DNA of 20,914 nt from Bacteroidales bacterium (GCA_017561265.1 JAFZDJ010000090.1:1-20914); one strand, 5' to 3'. Counted from the stretch's first letter, positions 1-8,558 are shown. The notes: a model not told the origin generated them from the sequence alone. Numbers and translations: made by a program.

Positions 1-231
1 AAGAACGGTCGTGAGTCACATAGCAAACGACTCGGTATCAAGAAATACGGTGATCAGGCTGTAAAGGCTGGCAACATCCTCGTTCGTCAGAGAGGTACAG
101 TTCACAACCCAGGTCTGAATGTAGGTATGGGTAAGGATCACACTCTTTACGCTCTTATTGACGGTAAGGTAAGCTTCCGCAAGAAGGCTGACAACAAATC
201 TTACGTCTCGGTACTCCCTTTTGAGAACTAA
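1..231 (+). CDS. rpmA: 50S ribosomal protein L27 (bL27), 3' part
   Basis: The window opens inside this gene; 76 C-terminal codons remain, ending in TAA at 229-231. The visible protein starts [19 protein letters not shown] and contains [19 protein letters not shown] and [14 protein letters not shown], which are characteristic bL27 segments. bL27 lies in the large ribosomal subunit near the peptidyl transferase centre. Only roughly the first ten residues are missing. In most bacteria rpmA follows rplU (bL21), which would lie just left of the window. A strong terminator-like hairpin follows 25 bases after the stop, so serS downstream is probably at least partly uncoupled. Identification is secure; only the start is unseen. 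Confidence 0.96.
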   Translation, partial: KNGRESHSKRLGIKKYGDQAVKAGNILVRQRGTVHNPGLNVGMGKDHTLYALIDGKVSFRKKADNKSYVSVLPFEN

Positions 232-232
232 G

Positions 233-295
233 ACTCGGGATTTTATGAAAAAGATAGAGGACTGTATTCCCGAGTAGGGTACGGTCCTCTTTTTT
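233..295 (+). terminator. rpmA terminator with loop complementary to upstream segment
   Basis: An 11-bp stem (256-266 with 280-290, one G-T wobble at 263/283) is followed by TTTTT at 291-295, a standard intrinsic terminator. Its 13-nt loop contains TCCCGAGT (268-275), the exact reverse complement of ACTCGGGA at 233-240 just after the rpmA stop. The second pairing interleaves with the terminator stem, so the RNA could form a pseudoknot or two competing folds. The terminator is clear; a regulatory role for the second pairing is inference. Confidence 0.8.
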
Positions 296-310
296 ATTGA
301 AATGTTAAAC

Positions 311-337
311 TGTCATCCCGAGCTTGTCGAGGGATCT
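311..337 (+). repeat. Short palindromic dispersed repeat, copy A
   Basis: This is a 27-base copy of a dispersed repeat with core CCGAGCTTGTCGAGG. Arms ATCCC and GGGAT can pair. It lies 14 bases before the serS start codon. Other copies are at 1649-1675 (same strand, arms ATTCC/GGAAT) and 19022-19048 (opposite strand). Repeats of this look are common in intergenic DNA of many bacteria, including Bacteroidota, and often generate spurious HSELVEES-like ORF ends. Confidence 0.75.
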
Positions 338-351
338 AAACAGAAGAAAAT

Positions 352-1623
352 ATGCTGACACTCAAACTTCTTCGCGAAAACCCTGAGTTCGTTATCGCGA
401 AGCTTGCAGTCAAGAATTTTGATGCAAGAGAGATCGTTGAGAAGATCAACGTTCTCGACCAGAACAGACGTGCTCTCCAGACAGAGCTTGATGCTTGTCT
501 GGCAGACCAGAAGAAGAAGGCTGCTCAGATCGGCGGCTTCATGAAGGAAGGCAAGAAAGATGAGGCTGAGGCCGTAAAGGCTGAGGTAGCTGCTCTCAAG
601 GCTCGTTCCGCAGAAATTGAGAAAACATCAGAGGAGAACAACAATGAGCTCAATTCGCTCCTTGTGCTCCTTCCAAATATACCATGCGATCAGGTTCCTG
701 AGGGAAAGACTGCAGAGGATAACGTAGTTGTAAAGATGGGTAATGAGATTCCTGAGCTTGGAGAGAATGCTCTTCCTCATTGGGATCTTGCAAAGAAGTA
801 CGATATCATCGACTTCGACCTCGGCGTGAAGCTTACTGGTGCCGGTTTCCCTGTTTACAAGGGTAAGGGTGCAAGACTTCAGAGAGCTCTCATCAACTAC
901 TTCCTTGATCAGAACACTTCTGTAGGATACCTTGAGGTTGAACCTCCGGTGATGGTAAACGAAGCTTCAGGCTTCGGTACAGGCCAGCTTCCTGACAAGG
1001 AAGGCCAGATGTATCATGCTACAGTTGACAATTTCTACCTTGTGCCTACAGCTGAGGTTCCTGTTACCAATATCTACCGTGACGTCATCCTCGGAAATAA
1101 TGATTTCCCTGTGAAGATGACTGCATATACTCCATGTTTCCGTCGTGAGGCAGGTTCATACGGAAAGGATGTACGCGGACTCAACCGTCTTCATCAGTTC
1201 GACAAGGTAGAGATCGTGCGCATCGAGAAGCCGGAGGAGTCTTATGCTGCTCTTGACGAGATGATCGCTCATGTGGAGAAGCTTGTTTCAAGCCTTGGTC
1301 TTCCATATCGAATCCTCCGTCTTTGCGGTGGCGACATGAGCTTCACATCTGCGATCACATACGACTTCGAGGTGTATTCTGCAGCTCAGGGCCGCTGGCT
1401 TGAGATCTCTTCAGTATCCAACTTTGAGTCTTATCAGGCCAACCGTCTGAAGCTCAGATATAAGGATGCTGACGGAAAGGTTCAGCTCGCACATACTCTC
1501 AACGGTAGCTCGCTTGCTCTTCCACGCGTAGTGGCAGCTCTTCTTGAGAACAATCAGAAGGCTGATTGCATCGAGATTCCTGAGGCGCTCCGTCCATACA
1601 CCGGATTTGACCGTATCGACTAA
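352..1623 (+). CDS. serS: Serine--tRNA ligase
   Basis: This 423-residue class II aminoacyl-tRNA synthetase charges tRNA-Ser (and tRNA-Sec where present) with serine in the cytoplasm. Residues about 1-110 form the Lys/Glu/Ala-rich helical arm that binds the long variable arm of tRNA-Ser. The catalytic domain follows: TAEVPVTN (about 233-240), motif 2 with FRREAGSYGKDVRGLNRLHQF (two parts around 263-283), and motif 3 with NGSSLALPRVVAALLENNQ near 384-402. Length fits the family (about 420-430). The start ATG follows an A-rich stretch, as is usual in Bacteroidota, with no clear Shine-Dalgarno site. It is preceded by dispersed repeat copy A and the rpmA terminator; no convincing TAnnTTTG element was seen between them. 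The codon choice looks strongly biased (AAG, CTT/CTC), consistent with high expression. Confidence 0.97.
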   Translation: MLTLKLLRENPEFVIAKLAVKNFDAREIVEKINVLDQNRRALQTELDACLADQKKKAAQIGGFMKEGKKDEAEAVKAEVAALKARSAEIEKTSEENNNELNSLLVLLPNIPCDQVPEGKTAEDNVVVKMGNEIPELGENALPHWDLAKKYDIIDFDLGVKLTGAGFPVYKGKGARLQRALINYFLDQNTSVGYLEVEPPVMVNEASGFGTGQLPDKEGQMYHATVDNFYLVPTAEVPVTNIYRDVILGNNDFPVKMTAYTPCFRREAGSYGKDVRGLNRLHQFDKVEIVRIEKPEESYAALDEMIAHVEKLVSSLGLPYRILRLCGGDMSFTSAITYDFEVYSAAQGRWLEISSVSNFESYQANRLKLRYKDADGKVQLAHTLNGSSLALPRVVAALLENNQKADCIEIPEALRPYTGFDRID

Positions 1624-1627
1624 CAGC

Positions 1628-1675
1628 TCTCATTCCGAGCTTGTACATTGTCATTCCGAGCTTGTCGAGGAATCT
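1628..1675 (+). repeat. Dispersed palindromic repeat, partial plus full copy B
   Basis: A partial unit (1628-1645) is followed directly by a full 27-base unit (1649-1675). The full copy has arms ATTCC (1653-1657) and GGAAT, compared with ATCCC/GGGAT in copies A and C, so the arm change is compensated on both sides. It ends immediately before the ruvC ATG at 1676. Translating through it yields HSELV and HSELVEES, a known artefact signature, which argues against any ruvC start upstream. Confidence 0.75.
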
Positions 1676-2233
1676 ATGAAAACAACCAAAACCATATTAG
1701 GCATTGATCCCGGAACCAACATTCTTGGTTACGGGATCATTCGTGTGGACTCCCGAGGCCCGCACTATGTCGATATGGGAATATTCGATCTGCGTAAGAT
1801 CAAGGATCCTTTCGAGAAGCTCGCCAATATCTTTGCAGGAGTCGGCGAACTTCTTGACGAACATAAGCCTGACGAACTTGCCGTGGAGTCTCCGTTCTAC
1901 GGCAAGAACGCTCAGGTAATATTGAAGCTCGGAAGAGCTCAAGGCGCGGCCATAACAGCCGCAATAATGAGGGGCATATCCGTGGCTGAATATGCTCCCA
2001 GAAAGGCAAAAATAGCAATCTGCGGTAATGGAGCCGCTTCCAAAGAACAGGTTTCGCTCATGATTCAGAAGACGCTGAAGGTCGAGCTTGATCCGAAGTA
2101 TCTTGATGCTACTGATGCACTTGCGATAGCTTTATGCCATCATTATCAGATGTCCAATCCTCTTGCAGGAGTGGGCGGTAAGTCGGATTGGAAGAAATTT
2201 CTGGAAAACAATCCTGACAGGATAAAAAAGTAG
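1676..2233 (+). CDS. ruvC: Holliday junction endodeoxyribonuclease RuvC
   Basis: This 185-residue protein resolves Holliday junctions with RuvAB during recombination and repair. The four acidic catalytic residues of the RNase H-like fold are visible: D11 in ILGIDPG, E71 in AVESPFYGKN, and D144 and D147 in LDATDALAIALCHH. KLGRAQGA is also typical. A longer open frame from 1544 exists, but its N-terminus overlaps serS and is translated from the dispersed repeat, so the start at 1676 (MKTTKTILGIDPG) is preferred; it gives a normal family length. The gap to serS is 52 bases and is entirely filled by the repeat. The next gene has its own promoter. Confidence 0.95.
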   Translation: MKTTKTILGIDPGTNILGYGIIRVDSRGPHYVDMGIFDLRKIKDPFEKLANIFAGVGELLDEHKPDELAVESPFYGKNAQVILKLGRAQGAAITAAIMRGISVAEYAPRKAKIAICGNGAASKEQVSLMIQKTLKVELDPKYLDATDALAIALCHHYQMSNPLAGVGGKSDWKKFLENNPDRIKK

Positions 2234-2242
2234 TCTTTCCTC

Positions 2243-2273
2243 TTTAAACATTCGCTTTAAAAGGCTATATTTG
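2243..2273 (+). promoter_or_regulatory. Candidate sigma-ABfr promoter of first OMP gene
   Basis: TATATTTG at 2266-2273 matches the Bacteroidota -7 element TAnnTTTG. TTTA at 2243-2246 sits 19 bases upstream as a weak -33 match to TTTG. This would give a leader of about 35-40 bases before the ATG at 2317. The -7 match is seen; use as a promoter is inferred. Confidence 0.55.
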
Positions 2274-2316
2274 CATAAGTTTGTATTGTATTTGTATTTA
2301 CGCTTAGACTTCGACT

Positions 2317-5277
2317 ATGAACAACAACATAATGTCCTTGTTAAAGAGGATAATTATCATTGTTGGCGTGCTTCTTATTGGGATTGATTCATTTGCTCAG
2401 GGTAGTTTTACCGTGAAGCTGAAGCTCGTTGACACAAAGACCGCAGAACCTGTTTCTTTCGCTACTGCATCTCTTACAGTAAAAGGCGGGAACACTGCAG
2501 CAAAGTATGTCCTTACTGATGCTGATGGTGCGGCTTCTCTTACAAAGATCAAGAAAGGTACATATGTATTCAAGGCTGAACTCATGGGTTATGTTACTCA
2601 TGAGCAGGAACTTGTTGTCGACAAGGATATGGATCTCGGCGCGATAAAGATGGAAGAGGATGTGAAGGTACTGGATGCAGCAAGTGTCTCGGCGGTCGGA
2701 AATCCCATTGTTGTGAAGAAGGACACCATAGAGTATTCGGCCTCTTCGTTCAAGACCTCAGACAATGACATGCTTGAAGAGCTCTTGAAGAAACTTCCGG
2801 GTGTCGAGGTAGGTTCGGATGGATCAATCACTGCAAATGGAGAGACGATAACAAAGATCATGATTGACGGAAAGCCGTTCTTCCTGGACGATCCGCAGCT
2901 GGCCGCAAAGAATATTCCTGCAAAACTCATAGAAAAGGTCAAGGTCGTAGAGAAGAAGTCAGATCAGGCCTTGTTTACGGGCATTGATGACGGTGAACAG
3001 GAGACTGTCATCGACCTTTCTGTCAAGCAGGGTGTCATGGACGGATTGTTCGGTAACTTAATGGGAGGCGGCGGACATGATATTCCGGGCGACGGTTCGG
3101 ATATGAATGATCCTAGATTCCAGGCGGCTGCAATGGTGGGACGATTCTCTGACAACAGCCAGCTGAGCATCATTCTGAATGGTAACAATACCAATAACCG
3201 TGGCTTCAACGATGTCGCAGGCGGAATGATGTCGGATATGCGAGGTGGAGGAATGGGCCGCGGAACAGGCGGCTGGGGTCGAGGAAACGGTATATCAACT
3301 TCATGGATGGGCGGTCTTAACGGAACGTGGGATCTCTTTGATGGTGACATGGAACTGTCAGGAAACTATCTTTATAACGGTTCGACGCGTGTCGTGGAAG
3401 AGGAAAGTTCCCGCGTGACCTATATGGAGGACGGGAGCAGGCTTCTGAACAGCAATGCCGGCTTCAATACCACTCATTCTCAGGGAAACCGTTTCGGAAT
3501 ACGTATGGAGTATGATTTTTCAAAGAATACATCCATAATCTTCGAGCCTCAGTTCAATTTTGGATCCGGAAGCTATGCCGAACATTCGGAGTTCCATACC
3601 GACAAGGCTTTCGGCGATGATACCGCTCATACGAACAAGGGATTCACTGATAATATCGGTGACAACAGCAACTGGACAGCCAGCGGTTTTGTTCTTCTTC
3701 GTCAGAAACTCGGAAAACCGGGAAGGACCGTGTCGGTGAATATGCGTTACAACTTCAGGAACAATGAACTTCTAGGCTTCAACCAGTCTCTTACTTATGC
3801 TGATGAAGATAAGGACGGAATCTGGGATATTGATCCAGAGGTGGTCAACCAGAAGATAGAGCGTGTGTCCCGGAACGCTTCGCTTAACGGACGAATCGTA
3901 TATACCGAGCCTGTTGCGAAAAATCTCTATCTTGAGGCAAATTATCAGTACGGGTGGAACAGGAACATTTCCCAAAAGACTGCATTCAACAGCGGAAATG
4001 TGGAAGACCATATCGGTTCTGATGTGAAATCCCTTGTGTATCAGGAAGAAGGCTCGAAGAAGGATACGACTTATTCAAATGATATTCTCAACCGGACCAT
4101 CAACCAGAGGGGAGGTGTAAGTCTGAGCTATCAGAAGCCCGGCATACGTGCTCAGATCGGTGTCGCACTGACTCCGACCGATACTTATAACGAGACAAAC
4201 GGCAAGACATATGAGAGCAGGGTCGTGAACTGGGCTCCACAGGCTACATTCAATTATGAATTCAACGACTATGCCCATATGAGGGTACGTTACAACGGAC
4301 GTTCTTCCCAGCCTTCGACATCTCAGCTCATGCCGGTGCCGGATAATTCGGATCCTCTGAACATTTCATTGGGTAACCCATATCTTCAGCCGTATTTCAG
4401 TCATAACTTCAATGCGAATTTCGGCTATACCAACAAAGAGACCTTCACGTCGGTAAATGGTAATGTCGGAGGCGGAATGGTTGACGGTGCCATTACAAAT
4501 GCCAGATGGTACGACAATGCCGGAGCCCAGTATTCGATTCCGGTGAACGGTCCGGGAACATATTCCGCAAACGGTCGTGTCATGGTCAACTCCCCTATAG
4601 GCAAGTCGGATTTTTCCATCTTCTCGCAGACCAATGCGAATTACAGTTCGTCCACCTCATTCATAGGCAAGGGCTCGCTTGACAGCGGCAAATATTACAA
4701 TTCGGAAACGGCAGAGTTCAATTATGATCTATTTCATAAGGATTTTCCGGATCTGACCCTTGCGGAGGATTATTTCACTGCCAATCATACCCAGACTGTG
4801 AGCTTCACTCAGAGACTCCGTCTTACTTATAGAAACGATCTGGTGGAACTTGTTGCAGGTGGACGTACCAGAATGTCGAAGTCGTGGTACACCATGGCTG
4901 CAGCCAATATCAACACAACCTGGAGCAACCAGATGGAATTCTCCATGAACTGGACCATACCGGGAGGTCTGAATATCATTGCTGATGCAGATTACAACTG
5001 GTATAATGGCTATACGACTCCGCAGGAAGATGAAATCATCATCAATGCCGAGATGACCAAGCTTCTTTTCAAGGACAAGTTCACTCTCGCATTGAAGGCT
5101 TACGATATCCTCGGCCAGTCAAAGAACCTGTCCGTATCCGACACTCAGAACGTCCATCAGGAAGTCCGCAACAACACTCTTGGCCGCTATGTGATACTCT
5201 CTCTTACATACCGTTTCGGTAATTTCGGAGGTAATGAAGGAGGTAATCGCGGACATATGGGGCGATACAGAAGATAA
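2317..5277 (+). CDS. Outer-membrane beta-barrel protein (TonB-receptor-like), paralogue 1
   Basis: This 986-residue protein has a signal peptide (about residues 1-28, ending SFAQ). A carboxypeptidase-regulatory-like beta-sandwich follows at about 31-115 (VSFATASL..KGTYVFKAELMGY). A plug-like segment comes next (PIVVKKDTIEYSASSFK, LLKKLPGVEV, INGxx-type IDGKPFFLDDP, KVKVVEKKSD). The rest is a long aromatic-rich region typical of the OMP beta-barrel 3 group (outer membrane beta-barrel family protein). A short Gly/Met/Arg-rich stretch (GGMMSDMRGGGMGRG) lies near residue 305. The barrel appears to finish at LSLTYRFGNF, followed by a Gly/Arg/His tail of about 20 residues. The next gene is a close paralogue. 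Likely located in the outer membrane; substrate is unknown, and I see no SusD partner, so a polysaccharide-uptake role is not supported. An alternative start is M6. Confidence 0.85.
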   Translation: MNNNIMSLLKRIIIIVGVLLIGIDSFAQGSFTVKLKLVDTKTAEPVSFATASLTVKGGNTAAKYVLTDADGAASLTKIKKGTYVFKAELMGYVTHEQELVVDKDMDLGAIKMEEDVKVLDAASVSAVGNPIVVKKDTIEYSASSFKTSDNDMLEELLKKLPGVEVGSDGSITANGETITKIMIDGKPFFLDDPQLAAKNIPAKLIEKVKVVEKKSDQALFTGIDDGEQETVIDLSVKQGVMDGLFGNLMGGGGHDIPGDGSDMNDPRFQAAAMVGRFSDNSQLSIILNGNNTNNRGFNDVAGGMMSDMRGGGMGRGTGGWGRGNGISTSWMGGLNGTWDLFDGDMELSGNYLYNGSTRVVEEESSRVTYMEDGSRLLNSNAGFNTTHSQGNRFGIRMEYDFSKNTSIIFEPQFNFGSGSYAEHSEFHTDKAFGDDTAHTNKGFTDNIGDNSNWTASGFVLLRQKLGKPGRTVSVNMRYNFRNNELLGFNQSLTYADEDKDGIWDIDPEVVNQKIERVSRNASLNGRIVYTEPVAKNLYLEANYQYGWNRNISQKTAFNSGNVEDHIGSDVKSLVYQEEGSKKDTTYSNDILNRTINQRGGVSLSYQKPGIRAQIGVALTPTDTYNETNGKTYESRVVNWAPQATFNYEFNDYAHMRVRYNGRSSQPSTSQLMPVPDNSDPLNISLGNPYLQPYFSHNFNANFGYTNKETFTSVNGNVGGGMVDGAITNARWYDNAGAQYSIPVNGPGTYSANGRVMVNSPIGKSDFSIFSQTNANYSSSTSFIGKGSLDSGKYYNSETAEFNYDLFHKDFPDLTLAEDYFTANHTQTVSFTQRLRLTYRNDLVELVAGGRTRMSKSWYTMAAANINTTWSNQMEFSMNWTIPGGLNIIADADYNWYNGYTTPQEDEIIINAEMTKLLFKDKFTLALKAYDILGQSKNLSVSDTQNVHQEVRNNTLGRYVILSLTYRFGNFGGNEGGNRGHMGRYRR

Positions 5278-5321
5278 ATTCAAAAAATATTAAACCTTTT
5301 CAACGTTTATGTGTCTATATT

Positions 5322-5356
5322 CACGGTGGCACACAAATGTGCTGCCGTGTTTTTTT
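5322..5356 (+). terminator. Terminator-like hairpin between the two OMP genes
   Basis: A 12-bp stem (5322-5333 with 5338-5349, two G-T wobbles) with loop CAAA is followed by seven T (5350-5356). It ends only 14 bases before the ATG of the second OMP gene, leaving no room for a promoter in between. TATATTCA at 5315-5322 just before it is a weak -7-like element. The hairpin could therefore act as an attenuator for the second gene. Confidence 0.75.
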
Positions 5357-5370
5357 ATTCGAATCCGATT

Positions 5371-8300
5371 ATGAAGTACAGAATTGTCAGAATCCTCATT
5401 ACAGCCGCCCTCTTTTTTGTGGCATCTGCAGCTTATGCTCAGAATTCATTCAAGGTTACATTCCAGCTCGTTGATGAAAATACAAACGAGCCTGTAGGTT
5501 TTGCTACCACATCACTTACAGTGACAGGTGCGGACGAAGCCCTGAAGTATGTCCTTACAGACAGCGAAGGTAAGGCTGAGTTTACAAAAGTCAAGAAAGG
5601 CACTTATGTGCTGAAGGCTGAGATCATGGGATATAAGTCTATCCAGCAGGAGATTAATGTGGAAAAGGCTCTTGACCTCGGAGTCATAAAGATGGCTGAG
5701 GATGTAGAGGCTCTTGATGCAGCAAGTGTGACAGCGGTAGGTAACCCTATCATTGTCAAGAAGGATACCGTAGAGTATACAGCTTCTTCATTCAAGACCA
5801 CAGACAATGATATGCTCGAGGACCTCCTCAAGAAGCTTCCTGGTATCGAGGTAAGTTCTGACGGTTCCATCACAGCTAACGGTGAGACTATCACAAAGAT
5901 CACCATCGATGGAAAGACATTCTTCCTTGATGACCCTCAGCTCGCTTCAAAGAACCTTCCTGCAAAGATGATCGAGAAGGTGAAGGTTGTGGAGAGAAAG
6001 TCTGAGCAGGCTCAGTTTACAGGAATTGACGACGGTCAGGAGGAGTTCATCATCGACCTCTCTATCTATAAGGGCATGATGGACGGATGGTTCGGTAACC
6101 TCAATGCAGGTGGCGGACACGATGCTCCGGACAAGGGCTATTATAATGAGGATCATAAGTTTGCGGAAGAAGGATGGCGTTACCAGGGCGGTGCAATCGT
6201 AGGTAACTTCAAGGATCATAGCCAGCTCACTCTCCTCCTCAATGCAAACAACACCAACAACCGTGGCTTCAATGACCTCGCAGGCGGCATGATGGGCGGT
6301 ATGATGGGCGGCGGCATGGGCGGCGGCATGATGATGGGTGGCGGCGGCATGGGCGGCGGCATGATGATGGGCGGCGGTATGGGCGGCGGCATGATGGGCG
6401 GCATGGGCGGCGGTATCACCAGCTCTTGGATGGGCGGTGTGAACGGCGCATGGGACCTCTTCGAAGGTGACATGGAGCTCTCAGGCAACTACCTTTACAA
6501 CGGATCGAATTCATATGTTGAGAATGAGAGCAACAAGATCACATACATGGATGACAGAAGCCAGCTCATAGAGAGCGAGACCGGTACAAGCACCAGAAAT
6601 ACCGGTGGTCACAGATTCGGTGTACGACTTGATCATGAGTTCTCTCCAAACTCATCTATCCTCTTCGAGCCTCAGTTCAACTTCGGTGGCGGAAACTTCA
6701 ACGAATACTCTGATTTCGCAACCAACACTCTTGGAGTTGACGGCATCGAGAGAAAGACTAACGAAGGTTTCAACACCAGCTATGGTGACAACAAGAACTG
6801 GACTGCAAGCGGACGTATGCTTTACAGACAGCGTCTTGGCAAGGCAGGAAGAACATTGTCATTGAATGCTAACTATAACTTCAGCAACAATGATATGACA
6901 AGCTTCAACCAGTCTCTTACATTGGTTGATACAAATGAGGATAACCAGTGGGATGAGAATAAGAATATCGTAAACCAGAAATATCTCCAGAACTCAAAGA
7001 GCTCATCATTGACAGGACGTCTCGTCTATACAGAGCCTATTATCGAGAACCTCTACCTCGAGGCAAGCTACCAGTATTCATGGAGCAGAAGCAACAGCAC
7101 CAAGGATGCTTTCAACAGTGGCACAAATGAGTATGGTGACGGATTCATCATCTTCGATCCGGTAGGAGCAACACGTAGTGAAGAGTACTCTAACTCGATC
7201 CTGAACGAGAACATCAACCAGAGAGCAGGAGTTACATTCAGCTGGCAGACCGATAAGCTCACAGCACAGCTCGGAGCAGCAGCCAACCCTACTCATACAT
7301 ACAATGAGACTAACGGAAAGACATACGAGAGCAATGTGATCAACTGGTCACCTGAAGCAAGAGTCCGTTTCTACTTCAACGACTACACCAACATGCAGCT
7401 CAACTATAACGGTCGTTCGGCGCAGCCTTCGACATCACAGCTCATGCCGGTTCCGGACAATACCAACCCAAGAAACATTTCGCTCGGTAACCCTTACCTC
7501 CAGCCATATTTCAATCACAATGCACGTTGGAACTTCGGCTATACCAACATGAATTCGTTCACTTCGATCAACGGTAACATTTCAGGAGGAATGGTTCAGA
7601 ACGCGATTACAAACGCTCAGTGGTATGATAAGGCAGGTGTTCAGTACTCGATCCCTGTGAACGGTCCTGGAACATACAATGCGAACGCGATGTTGATGGT
7701 AAATGCTCCGCTCGGATTGTCGAACTTCTCGATCATGTCGATGACAAATGCACGTTATAATCAGTCTACATCGTACATCGGTAACGGAAACCTTGCAACT
7801 GACAAGTACTATGATCCTGCTACAGTATCATTTGACTATGACGCATTCCACAAGGACTTCCCTGATCTCGGCAAGACTGATGCATTTACAGAGAACAAGA
7901 CAATGACTACAGGTGTCATGCAGATGCTCCGACTCACTTATAGAAATGACGTAGTAGAGCTCATCGCAGGTGGTAGAACAAACATGTCGAAGTCTTGGTA
8001 TACAATGAATTCAGTGAGCCAGAAGGCTACTTGGACAAACAACGCTTCATTCGAGATGAACTGGACACTTCCGTTCGGAATGAACCTCATCACTGACATC
8101 AACTACAACTGGTACAATGGTTATACTACACCTCAGAAACCTGAGTTCGTATGGAATGCCGAGATTACTCAGCTTCTCCTCAATAACACATGTACTCTCT
8201 CTCTCCGAGCATATGACCTCCTTAACCAGGCTAAGAACCTGACAGTGACTGACAACTCTAACTATCACCTCGAGAGACGCAGCAATACTCTCGGACGTTA

Positions 8301-8487
8301 CGTAGTGATTGCATTCACTTACAGATTCGGAACATTCGGAAACAACCGCGGTGGCCGTGGAATGGGCATGGGTCGTGGAATGCGCGGCGGTGCTGCAGGC
8401 GGTCCGATGGGCGGTGGAATGCGCGGAGGAATGATGGGCGGCGGAATGCCTCCAATGGGCGGCGGAAGACCACCTATGGGTCGATAA
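5371..8487 (+). CDS. Outer-membrane beta-barrel protein (TonB-receptor-like), paralogue 2 with Gly/Met-rich insert
   Basis: A 1038-residue paralogue of the preceding protein, with the same order: signal peptide (MKYRIVRILITAALFFVASA to AYAQ, about 24 residues), carboxypeptidase-like sandwich, plug-like segment (PIIVKKDTVEYTASSFK, LLKKLPGIEV, IDGKTFFLDDP), then barrel. An open frame begins earlier at 5311, but that start lies before the terminator hairpin and its extra residues would mask the signal peptide, so M at 5371 is chosen. Residues about 305-348 are almost pure Gly and Met, much expanded relative to paralogue 1. After the last barrel strand (FTYRFGTF) there is a tail of about 45 Gly/Met/Arg/Pro residues. 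Codon choice differs from paralogue 1 at equivalent sites (for example CCT versus CCG in LPG), suggesting higher expression. Function beyond an outer-membrane protein is unknown. Confidence 0.85.
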   Translation: MKYRIVRILITAALFFVASAAYAQNSFKVTFQLVDENTNEPVGFATTSLTVTGADEALKYVLTDSEGKAEFTKVKKGTYVLKAEIMGYKSIQQEINVEKALDLGVIKMAEDVEALDAASVTAVGNPIIVKKDTVEYTASSFKTTDNDMLEDLLKKLPGIEVSSDGSITANGETITKITIDGKTFFLDDPQLASKNLPAKMIEKVKVVERKSEQAQFTGIDDGQEEFIIDLSIYKGMMDGWFGNLNAGGGHDAPDKGYYNEDHKFAEEGWRYQGGAIVGNFKDHSQLTLLLNANNTNNRGFNDLAGGMMGGMMGGGMGGGMMMGGGGMGGGMMMGGGMGGGMMGGMGGGITSSWMGGVNGAWDLFEGDMELSGNYLYNGSNSYVENESNKITYMDDRSQLIESETGTSTRNTGGHRFGVRLDHEFSPNSSILFEPQFNFGGGNFNEYSDFATNTLGVDGIERKTNEGFNTSYGDNKNWTASGRMLYRQRLGKAGRTLSLNANYNFSNNDMTSFNQSLTLVDTNEDNQWDENKNIVNQKYLQNSKSSSLTGRLVYTEPIIENLYLEASYQYSWSRSNSTKDAFNSGTNEYGDGFIIFDPVGATRSEEYSNSILNENINQRAGVTFSWQTDKLTAQLGAAANPTHTYNETNGKTYESNVINWSPEARVRFYFNDYTNMQLNYNGRSAQPSTSQLMPVPDNTNPRNISLGNPYLQPYFNHNARWNFGYTNMNSFTSINGNISGGMVQNAITNAQWYDKAGVQYSIPVNGPGTYNANAMLMVNAPLGLSNFSIMSMTNARYNQSTSYIGNGNLATDKYYDPATVSFDYDAFHKDFPDLGKTDAFTENKTMTTGVMQMLRLTYRNDVVELIAGGRTNMSKSWYTMNSVSQKATWTNNASFEMNWTLPFGMNLITDINYNWYNGYTTPQKPEFVWNAEITQLLLNNTCTLSLRAYDLLNQAKNLTVTDNSNYHLERRSNTLGRYVVIAFTYRFGTFGNNRGGRGMGMGRGMRGGAAGGPMGGGMRGGMMGGGMPPMGGGRPPMGR
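6283..6415 (+). repeat. Imperfect tandem repeats encoding Gly/Met-rich insert
   Basis: The DNA is built from shuffled GGCGGC, ATGATG and ATGGGC units repeated over about 133 bases, all in frame as Gly and Met codons. Such sequence is prone to slippage, so length differences in multiples of three between strains would be expected. It lies inside the second OMP gene, between the plug-like part and the barrel. Confidence 0.8.
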
Positions 8488-8510
8488 ATATTTAATACAT
8501 GGTTTTGGTA

Positions 8511-8547
8511 AGAGACAGGCGTTCGCGCTTGTCTCTTTGTTTTTTTT
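8511..8547 (+). terminator. Intrinsic terminator after second OMP gene
   Basis: An 11-bp stem (8511-8521 with 8526-8536, one G-T wobble) capped by a TTCG tetraloop is followed by TTG and then eight T (8540-8547). It lies 23 bases after the OMP stop codon. It closes the OMP pair. Confidence 0.9.
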
Positions 8548-8558
8548 ATTTATCTTTG
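8529..8558 (+). promoter_or_regulatory. Candidate promoter of peptide-lipoprotein operon
   Basis: TATCTTTG at 8551-8558 is a full match to the -7 element TAnnTTTG, and TTG at 8529-8531 sits 19 bases upstream as the -33 element. The promoter overlaps the terminator of the OMP gene. Transcription would begin near 8565 and give a leader of about 235 bases before the ATG at 8802. Confidence 0.6.

Noticed and set aside
1544..1675. N-terminal extension of ruvC (44 extra codons)
   Set aside because: It overlaps the serS end and translates the dispersed repeat (HSELV, HSELVEES), a known artefact. Start at 1676 gives normal RuvC length.
2317..8487. Polysaccharide utilisation locus
   Set aside because: The two OMPs resemble TonB-dependent receptors, but no SusD-like, glycoside hydrolase or regulator gene is nearby.
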